A stretch of DNA of 64,000 bases from Salisaeta longa DSM 21114 (GTDB taxonomy: Bacteria; Bacteroidota; Rhodothermia; Rhodothermales; Salinibacteraceae). The notes below the pieces were generated by a model. That model made no database searches, had not been told where the DNA came from, and saw only the letters and a list, made by a program, of their open reading frames with translations. Made by a program: the position numbers and the translations under genes. Location: positions 1,138,005 to 1,202,004 of the forward strand of contig NZ_ATTH01000001.1 of the NCBI RefSeq assembly GCF_000419585.1, written 5' to 3'. Below are positions 26,710 through 35,032 of the stretch, piece after piece (within the stretch, counting starts at the first letter, position 1; each line of letters begins with the position of its first letter).

Positions 26710-27897
26710 ATGCATCAGACATACATCCGAACGACCCGGTGGGTCGGCAGTTTCTTTGCGCTGCTGCTCCTCACGGCCGCCCCATCATCCGCGCAAGAAT
26801 TTGATCTCGGCGGCTTCGTGAAGGCCGAGTACCTCTACGACACGCGCCAGGTGGTGGCCGCGCGCGACGCCGAGTTCCATCTCTATCCGGCCCCCGAAAG
26901 CGACGCCACCGGCACCGACAATCTCTCGTCGTTTGCGTTCTTCTCGCGCCTCGGGCTGGGCATCAGCGACCTGCCGCAAGCCCTGGGCGCCGACATTACC
27001 GGCTACGTCGAGGCCGACTTCTTTGGGGCCAGCAACGCCAACGTCAGCACGTTTCGGCTGCGGCGCGCGTTCGTGAAGATGACCTGGGAGAACCGATCGG
27101 TGCTCTTTGGGCAGGAGTGGTCGCCCCTCTTCACGCTGGCCGCGTTTCCACGAACCGTGGCCACCACCACGGGCGTACCGTTTCAGCCCTTCGCCCGGCA
27201 GCCCCAAATCCGCTACACCTACCGCGGCGGTAGCGTGCGTTTCATTGGCATCGCCGCCTGGCAACGCGACGCCTTTCAGGAAACGAGCGACGACGGGCTC
27301 CTCGAACAGCAGTGGGCCGCGCTGCCCATGTGGCACGGGCACCTGCAGTACGTGCAGGGCGGCACCACCATTGGCGTGGGCGGCTACTACAAATGGATTC
27401 GTCCGGAGCTGACCGCCGACCGATTTAGCGCGGGCGCCGTGCAGGCCTATGCCACCTTCCTCGGCGATGCCGCTGAGCTCCGCATCAAGGGCACCTACGG
27501 CGGCGACCTGGGCGACCACCTCATGACCGGCGGCTACGTGCAGCTGCAGGGCGGCGGGTACGAGCCGCTCCAAACCGCCTCGGCCTGGGTCGACATCCAA
27601 CAGCCGGGCACCGTCTCGCCCGGACTGTTTGCCGGCTACCTCGCCAACCTCGGTACCTCCAAAGACAACGTGCAGGTGGTTGACGTCGCCGCGCGCGGCG
27701 CGTCCATCGACTACCTGTGGCGCATCGCCCCGCGGCTCGCGCTGAATTACGGCCCCATGCGCTTCGCTTTCGAGGTGGAAGCCACCTCCGCCCTCTACGC
27801 CAGCGGATTCGACAGCAGCTATGCCCCGGACGCCCAGGACACCGACGACGCCGTCACCAACATCCGCGGCAATTTTTCGGTCTTCCTGTTTTTCTAA
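26710..27897 (+). CDS. Outer-membrane porin (DcaP-like)
   Basis: A 395-residue outer-membrane beta-barrel precursor. A signal peptide of about 27 residues ends at SSA|QEF. The mature protein opens with a barrel strand GGFVKAEYLYDTR and then RLGLGISDLPQ, GYVEADFFGA and RLRRAFVKMTWENRSVLFGQEWSP (about 120-140), a pattern of the DcaP/Opr-like trimeric porins. It ends in Phe-Leu-Phe-Phe, as expected for outer-membrane barrel insertion. It probably passes small carboxylates or nutrients; it sits between acs and the symporter. A porin located at the same locus as acetate genes suggests acetate or dicarboxylate permeation, but selectivity is not visible in sequence. Confidence 0.7.
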   Translation: MHQTYIRTTRWVGSFFALLLLTAAPSSAQEFDLGGFVKAEYLYDTRQVVAARDAEFHLYPAPESDATGTDNLSSFAFFSRLGLGISDLPQALGADITGYVEADFFGASNANVSTFRLRRAFVKMTWENRSVLFGQEWSPLFTLAAFPRTVATTTGVPFQPFARQPQIRYTYRGGSVRFIGIAAWQRDAFQETSDDGLLEQQWAALPMWHGHLQYVQGGTTIGVGGYYKWIRPELTADRFSAGAVQAYATFLGDAAELRIKGTYGGDLGDHLMTGGYVQLQGGGYEPLQTASAWVDIQQPGTVSPGLFAGYLANLGTSKDNVQVVDVAARGASIDYLWRIAPRLALNYGPMRFAFEVEATSALYASGFDSSYAPDAQDTDDAVTNIRGNFSVFLFF

Positions 27898-28005
27898 GGA
27901 CTGCTTCACCCCGCAGCCGGGCCCCGCGCAGGCCGCGCAAGCGCCCAACCAGCGCGTGGTCCTTCCACCGCATCCTATGTTTCTACCCTAAACGCCCAAC
28001 GTCTC

Positions 28006-28305
28006 ATGGCTACCGAACCTAGCATCGACCGCGAAACCTACTGGAAAACACAAATCCGGCGCACGCTCATCCTCCTCAGCGTGTGGTTCATCACCGGATT
28101 CGTTGTGAGCATTCTGCTCGCCGAACCGCTCAACAGCATCAACTTTGGCGGCGTGCCCTTCGGCTTTTGGATGGCGCAGCAAGGCAGCATCTTCGTGTTT
28201 ATCAGCCTAGTTCTCATGTACGCCATCACCGCCGGACAGCTCGACCGCGAGGCGGGCGTCGTCGAAACCGAGGACACCCAGTCCGACCCCGGTGCGGCAC
28301 ACTAG
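28006..28305 (+). CDS. DUF4212 small subunit of sodium:solute symporter
   Basis: A 99-residue membrane protein with two transmembrane segments (about 20-42 and 52-75) and an acidic tail. The pattern TYWKTQIRRTLILLSVWFITGFVVSILL followed by FGGVPFGFWMAQQGSIFVFI is the DUF4212 (sodium/substrate symporter small subunit) signature. Such proteins are encoded directly before the large SSS subunit and are needed for its function or stability; here it ends 51 bases before that gene. ATG 28006. Confidence 0.9.
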   Translation: MATEPSIDRETYWKTQIRRTLILLSVWFITGFVVSILLAEPLNSINFGGVPFGFWMAQQGSIFVFISLVLMYAITAGQLDREAGVVETEDTQSDPGAAH

Positions 28306-28356
28306 CACACCATCCGTCACCCTCTTACTTCTATGCACAACTAACCGCACATCGTT

Positions 28357-30039
28357 ATGGGTATCATTGGCTGGACCTTCGTTTGGGTGGGCATCACCTT
28401 CTCTATTTACATCGGCATTGCGGTGTGGAGCCGCGTCGCCGACACCAAGGGCTTTTACGTCGCCGGGCAAGGCATCCCCGCCATTGCCAACGGCATGGCC
28501 GTGGGGGCCGACTGGATGAGTGCCGCGTCGTTTATCTCGATGGCCGGGCTCATCTCCTTTATGGGCTTCGACGGCTCCATCTACCTGATGGGCTGGACCG
28601 GCGGCTACGTGCTGCTTGCGCTCTTGCTTGCGCCGTACCTTCGCAAGTTTGGGAAGTTTACCGTGCCTGACTTCGTAGGCGCGCGGTACTACTCCAATAC
28701 CGCGCGGGTTGTCGCGGCCATCGCGGCGATCTTTGTGTCATTCACGTACGTGGCCGGACAAATGCGCGGCGTGGGCGTTGTCTTTAGCCGCTTTCTGCAG
28801 GTCGACATCAACCTTGGCATTCTCATTGGCATGACCATCGTGGCGCTCTACGCCACCCTGGGCGGCATGAAAGGCATCACATGGACGCAGGTGGCGCAGT
28901 ACTGCGTGCTCATCGTGGCCTACCTTATCCCGGCCGTGGCCATTGCCTACACGCTTACCGGCAACCCCATTCCGCACATTGCCATTGGGGAAGTGGTGCC
29001 CCGCCTCAACGAGCTCCAAACGCAACTGGGGCTCAACCCCTACACGGGGCCCTTCAGCAACCTGAACATGCTCAATGTGCTGTGCATCACGTTTGTCCTG
29101 ATGACGGGCACCGCGGGGCTTCCGCACGTCATCGTGCGCTTTTACACCGTCAAAACCGTGCGCGATGCCCGGTGGTCGGCGTTTTGGGCGCTCCTTTTCA
29201 TTGGCATCCTGTACACCGTAGCCCCGGCCGTCGCCATGTTCTCGAAGTTGGAAATCCTGCAATCGTTTGCGGACATGGGGGCGAGCGGCATGCAAAACCT
29301 GGGCTGGGTGCAAAACTGGGCCGAAACGGGCCTCATCAAGACGCAGCAGTGGCAGGCCGGCATGGGCGTCGAGCAACTGCTTGGCACCATCGACCGCGAC
29401 ATCATCGTGCTGGCTACGCCCGAGCTAGCCAACCTCTCCGCCTGGGTGGTGGGCCTCGTGGCCGCGGGCGGGCTGGCCGCTGCGCTCTCCACGGCCTCCG
29501 GACTGATGCTCGTCATCAGCTCGTCGCTCGCGCACGACATCTACGGCGAAATTATTAACCCGGAGGCGTCCGAGCAAAAGCGCCTGTTCTGGGGCCGCGT
29601 AGCCATCTTTGGCGGCGTCATCGTGGCCGGACTGTTTGGCATCTATCCGCCCGGCTTTGTGGCCGAGGTGGTGGCGTTTGCCTTTGGCCTTGCGGCGGCA
29701 AGCTTCTTCCCCATCTTGGTGCTCGGCATCTTCTGGAAGCGGTGCAACCAGCAAGGCGCAGTGGCCGGGATGATTGTGGGCCTCGCGTTTACCTTCCTCA
29801 TGATTGTGCTGATGCGCGCCCACGTGGTGGTGCCCGGCGTCGGCGAACCCATCCTGGAGTCGTTCCTTGGCATCCAGGCGCAAGGCATCGGGATGGTGGG
29901 CATGCTGCTCAACTTCATCGTGACGTACGCCGTCACCCTCGCGACGCCCGCGCCGCCCCAGGACGTCCAGGACATCGTGGAACAGATTCGCTATCCACGC
30001 GAACTCACCGACGAAGAACTGCAAGAAGCTGTGGCTTAA
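28357..30039 (+). CDS. Sodium:solute symporter (SSS family, acetate/carboxylate type)
   Basis: A 560-residue polytopic membrane protein with about 13 transmembrane helices. SSS family strings include SAASFISMAGLISFMGFDGSIYLMGWTGGYVLLALLLAPYLR (early helices, Na+ site region), GTAGLPHVIVRFYTVKTVRDAR (about 245-270) and SYLAHDIYG-like SSSLAHDIYGEI (about 390). It groups by layout with the VC_2705-type symporters that always carry a DUF4212 small subunit, and with the ActP-like carboxylate transporters. It imports acetate or related carboxylates with Na+, fitting acs next door. A strong terminator follows 43 bases after the stop. Confidence 0.85.
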   Translation: MGIIGWTFVWVGITFSIYIGIAVWSRVADTKGFYVAGQGIPAIANGMAVGADWMSAASFISMAGLISFMGFDGSIYLMGWTGGYVLLALLLAPYLRKFGKFTVPDFVGARYYSNTARVVAAIAAIFVSFTYVAGQMRGVGVVFSRFLQVDINLGILIGMTIVALYATLGGMKGITWTQVAQYCVLIVAYLIPAVAIAYTLTGNPIPHIAIGEVVPRLNELQTQLGLNPYTGPFSNLNMLNVLCITFVLMTGTAGLPHVIVRFYTVKTVRDARWSAFWALLFIGILYTVAPAVAMFSKLEILQSFADMGASGMQNLGWVQNWAETGLIKTQQWQAGMGVEQLLGTIDRDIIVLATPELANLSAWVVGLVAAGGLAAALSTASGLMLVISSSLAHDIYGEIINPEASEQKRLFWGRVAIFGGVIVAGLFGIYPPGFVAEVVAFAFGLAAASFFPILVLGIFWKRCNQQGAVAGMIVGLAFTFLMIVLMRAHVVVPGVGEPILESFLGIQAQGIGMVGMLLNFIVTYAVTLATPAPPQDVQDIVEQIRYPRELTDEELQEAVA

Positions 30040-30081
30040 TGCGGGACCGGTCCGCTCCATAGGCACTGCTTCCTTGTACCG

Positions 30082-30115
30082 GCGGGATCTGCCACACGGC
30101 AGGTCCCGCTTTTTT
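30082..30115 (+). terminator. Rho-independent terminator after the SSS symporter
   Basis: GCGGGATCTGCC (30082-30093) pairs with GGCAGGTCCCGC (30098-30109) with a single G-U, a 4-base loop ACAC and a following run of six T. Good terminator ending the acetate operon. Confidence 0.9.
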
Positions 30116-30229
30116 GCGCCACCAAACCGTTGCCCCCAGCCATTCACACGGCGACATTCACGTCACCCGTGTTCTTCATGCAGGCTCCACTTGCATCTGT
30201 CCGCCGATATTCACACGTTGGTGGTGTAG

Positions 30230-30252
30230 TTATGCAGATTAAATCTAAATAG
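30230..30252. promoter_or_regulatory. AT-rich imperfect palindrome (Fur-like box candidate) just before the porin gene
   Basis: The 23-base stretch TTATGCAGATT-A-AATCTAAATAG has a perfect inner dyad AGATT/AATCT and matches in 8 of 11 positions across the arms. It lies 5 bases before the start of the iron-related gene cluster, in an otherwise GC-rich region. It resembles Fur/DtxR-type metal boxes by build and AT content; identity of the regulator is inference. Confidence 0.45.
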
Positions 30253-30256
30253 CTGT

Positions 30257-31516
30257 ATGCGCCCCCTGTTGCTCGCTCTCTTGCTTGCCTTACTCACCCC
30301 AGCCGTTGCCCAGGCCGACCCACCATCGGATTCCACCGGGGTGTGGGACCGCCTCGGGTTAGAGGCTTACGGCACGGTCAACTACTTTGCCTACGACTGG
30401 GCCACCGACCCCGCACGCAACAACGCCGTCGACCTGGAGCGCTTCGTGCTCTACCCCAGCTACCAATTCAGCGAGCGGATTTCGATGCTCGGCGAGATTG
30501 AGTTTGAACACGGCGGTACGGGCGTCACCAAAGAAATCGACAAGTTTGAGGAGTTTGGCGAGTTCGAAAACGAGATTGAGTCCGGCGGCGAGGTTGTCCT
30601 GGAGCAACTGAACGTCCGGTTTGCGCTGCACCCGCTCGCCAACATCCGCGTGGGACAGTTCAAAATCCCGATCGGCCTGGCCGCGGTAAACGACGAGCCG
30701 ACGGAATACTTTGCCACGACGCGCGCCGAAACCGAGGCCGCGGTCATTCCCACCAACTGGTACGAGATTGGCGTGCAGGTGGAAGGGCGCACCGGCGCTC
30801 TGGCCTACTCGGCTGCCCTCGTGAACGGATTGAACTCGGCAGAATTCAGCGCGGCCAACTGGATCGTTCGCGGAAACGAATCGAAGTTTGAGACGATAGC
30901 CGCCGACAACTTTGCCTTCACGGCCCGCGCCGACTACTACCTGAACGACGAGAGTTTTATAGGGGCCTCGGTGTACACCGGCGATAGCGCCGACAACCGC
31001 CGCAAGAGCACGCTTTCGGCCAACGGACAACGTGTGAACGCCCGCGTAACCGTTGCCGATGTCCATGCTCAATACCTGAGCGGTCCGGTGACGCTGCGCG
31101 GCCTGGTGCTGTACGGCCGCCTGCAAAACGCCGATGTCGTAACCACGAACAACCGGACCCTTTCCAGCAACCTCAACGCCAAGGGCACCCCTGTAGGCAG
31201 CGCCGCGCTGGGATATCGCATCGAAGCCGGCTACGATCTGCTCTCCTTCACGTCCCTTACCGGACCGCAGCGGCTCGACATCTTTGGGCGCTACAGCTTC
31301 TACGACACCCATTACGAGACCACCGGCTCGGTGACGGACGATCCGCTGTGGGAGCGCACGGTGTACACCGGCGGCCTTAACTTCCGCGCCACCGAAGGGG
31401 TGGTCTTGAAAGCCGAGTACAGCCACCGCACGCGCGGCCGCGGCCGTAGCGTGAGCGGGTCGCTCACCGGCGACACCGAAAACACGTTTTCCCTGGGCCT
31501 GGGCTTCCAGTTCTGA
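30257..31516 (+). CDS. Outer-membrane porin (OprO/OprP-like beta-barrel)
   Basis: A 419-residue outer-membrane precursor. A signal peptide of about 20 residues (LLLALLLALLTPAVAQA) is followed by an amphipathic barrel. The recurring strand pattern of a phosphate-selective porin type includes YPSYQFSERISMLGEIEFEHGG, VLEQLNVRFALHPLANIRVGQFKIPIG (about 115-140) and FAFTARADYYL, and the chain ends in Phe-Gln-Phe, the outer-membrane insertion signature. In this operon it precedes an imelysin lipoprotein and a di-haem protein, so it may help metal or anion entry. Selectivity is not visible. Follows an AT-rich dyad 5 bases away, so expression is likely controlled by that site. Confidence 0.7.
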   Translation: MRPLLLALLLALLTPAVAQADPPSDSTGVWDRLGLEAYGTVNYFAYDWATDPARNNAVDLERFVLYPSYQFSERISMLGEIEFEHGGTGVTKEIDKFEEFGEFENEIESGGEVVLEQLNVRFALHPLANIRVGQFKIPIGLAAVNDEPTEYFATTRAETEAAVIPTNWYEIGVQVEGRTGALAYSAALVNGLNSAEFSAANWIVRGNESKFETIAADNFAFTARADYYLNDESFIGASVYTGDSADNRRKSTLSANGQRVNARVTVADVHAQYLSGPVTLRGLVLYGRLQNADVVTTNNRTLSSNLNAKGTPVGSAALGYRIEAGYDLLSFTSLTGPQRLDIFGRYSFYDTHYETTGSVTDDPLWERTVYTGGLNFRATEGVVLKAEYSHRTRGRGRSVSGSLTGDTENTFSLGLGFQF

Positions 31517-31585
31517 CCGCCTGCCGGCACAGACAAACGCCCAACGGTAATTCCTCTGATGTATCTTGAACCTTTGGTAGTTTTT

Positions 31586-32656
31586 ATGACCACTGCACAA
31601 CGCTTTACAACGCTTCTCACGCTGCTCGTCGTTGCCCTCGTGGGCACCGCATGCGATAGCGGAAGCGCCATCGAAGACACCGTCTCCTTTGACGAAATCG
31701 ACGCGCAGGCCATTCTGCAAAGCGAGGCCGAAGGTGTCATCCTAAGCACCTACACCGACCTCGACCAAAAAGCCGGCCTGCTCGAAGAAGCCGTAAACAC
31801 CCTGGCGACCAACCCCACCGCCGCCAATCTTGAGGCCGCTCGCACCGCCTGGATTGCCACCCGCACGCCGTGGGAGCAGTCCGAGAGCTTCCTGTTTGGC
31901 CCGGTCGCCGAAGATGACATCGACCCCTCGCTCGACTCGTGGCCCGTCGATGTAACCGGCATCAACGATGTGCTGGAGGGCTCGCAGGAGATCACGCCCG
32001 GGGTGGTTGCCAACCTCGCCGCCACGAAGCGCGGCTTTCACACCATCGAGTACTTCTTGTGGGGCGAAGACGGCACCAAGACGGCTGCCGACTTCACCGA
32101 CCGCGGCAAGCAGTACCTGCAAGCGGCCACTGTGGTACTGAAAAACGACACCGAGCGACTGGTGAACGCGTGGAGCCCAGACGGCGACAACTTCGTCGGT
32201 GCTTTCGTCAATGCAGAGGCCTTCCAGAGCCAAAAAGCGGCCGTGCAGGCGCTCGTGAGCGGCATGGAAACCATCGCGAACGAAGTGGGCACCGGCAAAA
32301 TTGGGACGCCCCTGAACGAGAACTCGATCCAGAAGATCGAATCGAAGTATAGCGAGAACTCGTTCACGGACTTCATCAACAACATGGAGAGCATGCGCCA
32401 CATTTACCTGGGCGACTACGGCGACCATGCCGGCCAAGGACTCACCGACGTGGTGCAGCAGATTGATCCTGAGCTCGATGCCCAAATTCGCAGCGAGATT
32501 GAAGCGGCCATCCAGTCGCTGCAGGGCATCGACATGAGCTTCCGTGATGCGGTGGCGAGCGGTCAAACCGCGCCCGTCGAAGATGCGCGAGAAGCCGTGC
32601 TTCAAATCCGCGAGACGCTCCAATCGCAGGTGCGTCCGCTGGTCAGCGATCTGTAG
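31586..32656 (+). CDS. Imelysin-family lipoprotein (iron-regulated, IrpA/EfeO-like)
   Basis: A 356-residue lipoprotein: ATG 31586, hydrophobic signal and lipobox LVGTAC at about Cys22. The M75 imelysin motif GxHxxE is present as KRGFHTIEYFLWGED (about 148-162). The other conserved segment ARTAWIATRTPWEQSESFLFGPV (about 82-105) is also typical. Imelysins bind iron or haem at the cell surface and are usually iron-repressed; proteolysis is doubtful. It is followed by a DUF1111 di-haem protein, the standard partner in bacterial iron-uptake operons, and preceded by a porin. A TTG-like earlier start would add 9 residues without a signal. Confidence 0.85.
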   Translation: MTTAQRFTTLLTLLVVALVGTACDSGSAIEDTVSFDEIDAQAILQSEAEGVILSTYTDLDQKAGLLEEAVNTLATNPTAANLEAARTAWIATRTPWEQSESFLFGPVAEDDIDPSLDSWPVDVTGINDVLEGSQEITPGVVANLAATKRGFHTIEYFLWGEDGTKTAADFTDRGKQYLQAATVVLKNDTERLVNAWSPDGDNFVGAFVNAEAFQSQKAAVQALVSGMETIANEVGTGKIGTPLNENSIQKIESKYSENSFTDFINNMESMRHIYLGDYGDHAGQGLTDVVQQIDPELDAQIRSEIEAAIQSLQGIDMSFRDAVASGQTAPVEDAREAVLQIRETLQSQVRPLVSDL

Positions 32657-32751
32657 CGAAGGGGTTCCTACGATCGCTTGTGTGCGCTGGCAAGGGCGGC
32701 CCATTCCGGGTCGTCCTTGTCGCAGTTTCGGATTAGATAACAGAGACGATC

Positions 32752-34116
32752 ATGCGACAGGATATTAGACACATCGGCCTCCTCTTTTTGGTCTTGAGCC
32801 TTGCGGCGTGCGACGTCCAACAGCCACCCAAACGCAATTCCAATGGCGTTGACGTAGGCGCTCGGCTTGGCGGCGACGCCACCGTGTTTGAAGAAAGCCG
32901 GTTGTCCTTTGCACAGCCCATCCCCGGCCTCTCCCCCGACGCAACGCGGCGTCATGACGCCGGCGACCGCGCGTTTGAGGACGTTTTTGTAACCGCGCCG
33001 GCGGCCGTCAATGGCGGATTGGGACCGGCCTTTGTGCAGCCGTCGTGCGATGCGTGTCATGCCCGTGACGGGCGCACGCCCGGCGAAGTGCTCATGCGCC
33101 TGAGCACGCCCGGCACCGGTCCGCACGGCGGTGCCCGGCCGGCCGACGGGTTTGGGACGCAGCTTCAGACCCGCGCGTTGTACGGCTACCCCGTTGAGGG
33201 CCGCCTGGCGGTGCAGCAACAAACCATCCGGGGCGAGATGGCCGACGGCACCCCCTACACCCTCACCAAGCCGGTGTACACCATCGAATCGCCGTACGGC
33301 CCGTTGCCCGCCAACCTGCTCACGTCGGTGCGCGCGCCGCGGCCCGTCTTTGGCCTGGGCCTGCTCGAAGCCGTGCCCGACGCCACCCTGCGCGAGTTGG
33401 CCGCCACCCAGCAGGCTGCCGCAAACGGCATCAGCGGCGAGGTGAACATGGTGTGGAACATGGAAACCAAAACCAAAGACATCGGCCGCTTCGGGTGGAA
33501 AGCCACGCAGCCTACGCTGCTCCAGCAAAGCGCCGATGCCTACATCCACGACATGGGCGTCACCTCTTCCCTCTTTCCGAACGAGCTCACCGATGACCAG
33601 CCCGGCTTTGACGACGGACTCAGCGACGAGCCCGAGATTACCGATGAGACGCTCGACGACGTCACCTTTTACGTGCAAACGCTGGCCGTGCCGGCGCGTC
33701 GCAACATCGACGATCCTGCCGTACAGCAAGGCGCCCGCCTGTTTGAGCAGATCGGCTGTGCCACCTGCCACCGGCCTACGCTGCGCACCGGCACGCTCGA
33801 AGGGGTGCCCAGCGTCTCCAACCAAACCATTCATCCTTTCACCGACATGCTCTTGCACGACATGGGGCCCGACCTTGCCGATGGCCGCCCGGTCTTCGAT
33901 GCCAGCGGGCAAGAGTGGCGTACCCCGCCGCTGTGGGGCATTGGCCTCACGGACCTCGTTAACGGGCGGGCGGAGTACCTCCACGACGGCCGCGCTGAAA
34001 CCCTCCAAGAAGCCATTCTGTGGCACGGCGGCGAGGCGCGAGCTGCCCAGCAAGCCTACACCCGTCTCAGCAAGGACGAGCGCGACGCAGTGCTTGCCTT
34101 CCTGCGCTCGCTGTAG
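32752..34116 (+). CDS. Di-haem c-type oxidoreductase lipoprotein (DUF1111)
   Basis: A 454-residue lipoprotein precursor with lipobox SLAAC (Cys about 20). It has two c-type haem sites: CDACH (99-103) with the following DGRTPG, and CATCH (336-340). The intervening sequence shows the DUF1111 thiol oxidoreductase-like layout with RRHDAGDRAFEDVF, GLGPAFVQPSC, FGLGLLEAVPDA and the C-terminal TPPLWGIGLTDLVNGRAEYLHDGRA. Such proteins are encoded next to imelysins in iron-uptake loci and are thought to reduce or oxidise iron at the cell surface. Haem attachment needs the cytochrome c maturation system; ccmF is encoded elsewhere in this window (40.3 kb). Confidence 0.85.
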   Translation: MRQDIRHIGLLFLVLSLAACDVQQPPKRNSNGVDVGARLGGDATVFEESRLSFAQPIPGLSPDATRRHDAGDRAFEDVFVTAPAAVNGGLGPAFVQPSCDACHARDGRTPGEVLMRLSTPGTGPHGGARPADGFGTQLQTRALYGYPVEGRLAVQQQTIRGEMADGTPYTLTKPVYTIESPYGPLPANLLTSVRAPRPVFGLGLLEAVPDATLRELAATQQAAANGISGEVNMVWNMETKTKDIGRFGWKATQPTLLQQSADAYIHDMGVTSSLFPNELTDDQPGFDDGLSDEPEITDETLDDVTFYVQTLAVPARRNIDDPAVQQGARLFEQIGCATCHRPTLRTGTLEGVPSVSNQTIHPFTDMLLHDMGPDLADGRPVFDASGQEWRTPPLWGIGLTDLVNGRAEYLHDGRAETLQEAILWHGGEARAAQQAYTRLSKDERDAVLAFLRSL

Positions 34117-34194
34117 CCACTGGAAACAATCGTTTGAACCGGCCCAAACAGCCACCTGAACCATCGACGCTTGGGCCTTCAACCAACCATTCAT

Positions 34195-34351
34195 GTCATT
34201 GCGAAGAGCAGTAGGCGACGCGGGGGCCTTTAGGTCATGCCGTAGGTGAGGCCTTTAGGTCACGACGAAGGTGCAATCTCCGCAATGGGGCGCTCCTGCC
34301 CGTACATGGAGATCGCCGCGTCCTTCGCGTCCGCTCAGTCCTCGCGATGAC
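34195..34351 (+). repeat. Dispersed palindromic repeat, array copy A
   Basis: Starts with GTCATTGCGAAGA and ends with TCCTCGCGATGAC (34339-34351), which are near inverted repeats of each other. Inside is a doubled GGCCTTTAGGTCA segment and the shared CAATCTCCGCAATGGGG core. Followed by a 103-base spacer conserved in the array. Confidence 0.8.
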
Positions 34352-34454
34352 AAGAAGCATGTTGCTTTTTTGTGCGTTGGGCGTGCAGTTGCGCAATTCT
34401 GTCCGAGCAGCCATCTGAACCACTAACATTGCATTTCTATCATCAACCACTGTT

Positions 34455-34585
34455 GTCATTGCGAGGAGCCGTAGGCGACGCGGCAATCTCCGCAATGGGG
34501 CGCTCCTGCCCCTACATGGAGATCGTACCACAGGCACAACCTTCGGCCCCCGCGTCCTTCGCGTGCGTTCATTCCTCGCGATGAC
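34455..34585 (+). repeat. Dispersed palindromic repeat, array copy B
   Basis: Bounded by GTCATTGCGAGGA (34455-34467) and TCCTCGCGATGAC (34573-34585). Carries the same central CGGCAATCTCCGCAATGGGG and CTCCTGCCC segments as copy A, and the GTACCACAGGCAC segment that matches the inverted copy at 17.4 kb. Confidence 0.8.
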
Positions 34586-34686
34586 ACATCGTTTTTGCAT
34601 TTTCGTGCGTTGCGCGTGCAGTTGACCAAACCCGCCGGAACAGCCATCTGAACCATCAACACTTGGACCTTCAACCAACCATTCAT

Positions 34687-34795
34687 GTCATTGCGAGCGA
34701 CTGTGAAAGGAGCGCGGCAATCTCCGCAATAGGGCGCTCCTGCCCGTGAGATCACACCAGTGGCATGACCAAAGCCCCTCAGTCCTCGCAATGAC
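34687..34795 (+). repeat. Dispersed palindromic repeat, array copy C
   Basis: Bounded by GTCATTGCGAG (34687-34697) and TCCTCGCAATGAC (34783-34795). Shorter than copies A and B but with the same CAATCTCCGCAAT and GCGCTCCTGCCCGT segments. A and B are 260 bases apart and B and C 232, giving a tandem array. Confidence 0.8.
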
Positions 34796-35032
34796 AAGGA
34801 GCGTACTGCTTCGTTGTGCGTTGCGCGTGCAGTTGGTCGAACTCGTCCGAACAGCCATCTGAACCATTGACGCGTGGTTCCTCTCCTGTCGCGCGCGCCT
34901 TGCAAGCCGGCAACATGTTGCAACATACGTCCTTGAGGCAACAACCCAGCGGATGGGTGTGGACTTTTGTTGTGCGCTTCCGCACCTTGTAGACTCCGCC
35001 TCGGCTTATCCTCGACCAATCTGCTTGTTGCC
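34796..35032 (+). other. Region between the repeat array and glgB
   Basis: About 235 bases without a gene. The first 85 bases continue the array spacer. A palindromic cluster CAACATGTTG / ATGTTGCAACAT lies at 34911-34926, about 105 bases before glgB, a possible operator. Otherwise nothing recognised. Confidence 0.3.
34911..34926. promoter_or_regulatory. Overlapping palindromes upstream of glgB
   Basis: CAACATGTTG (34911-34920) and ATGTTGCAACAT (34915-34926) are both perfect palindromes and overlap. They could be an operator for glgB or the edge of the repeat array. Low confidence. Confidence 0.3.

Noticed and set aside
34195-34795. Possible CRISPR array
   Set aside because: Units are about 110-160 bases, differ from each other, and spacers are similar, unlike short identical repeats with unique spacers; no cas genes are present.
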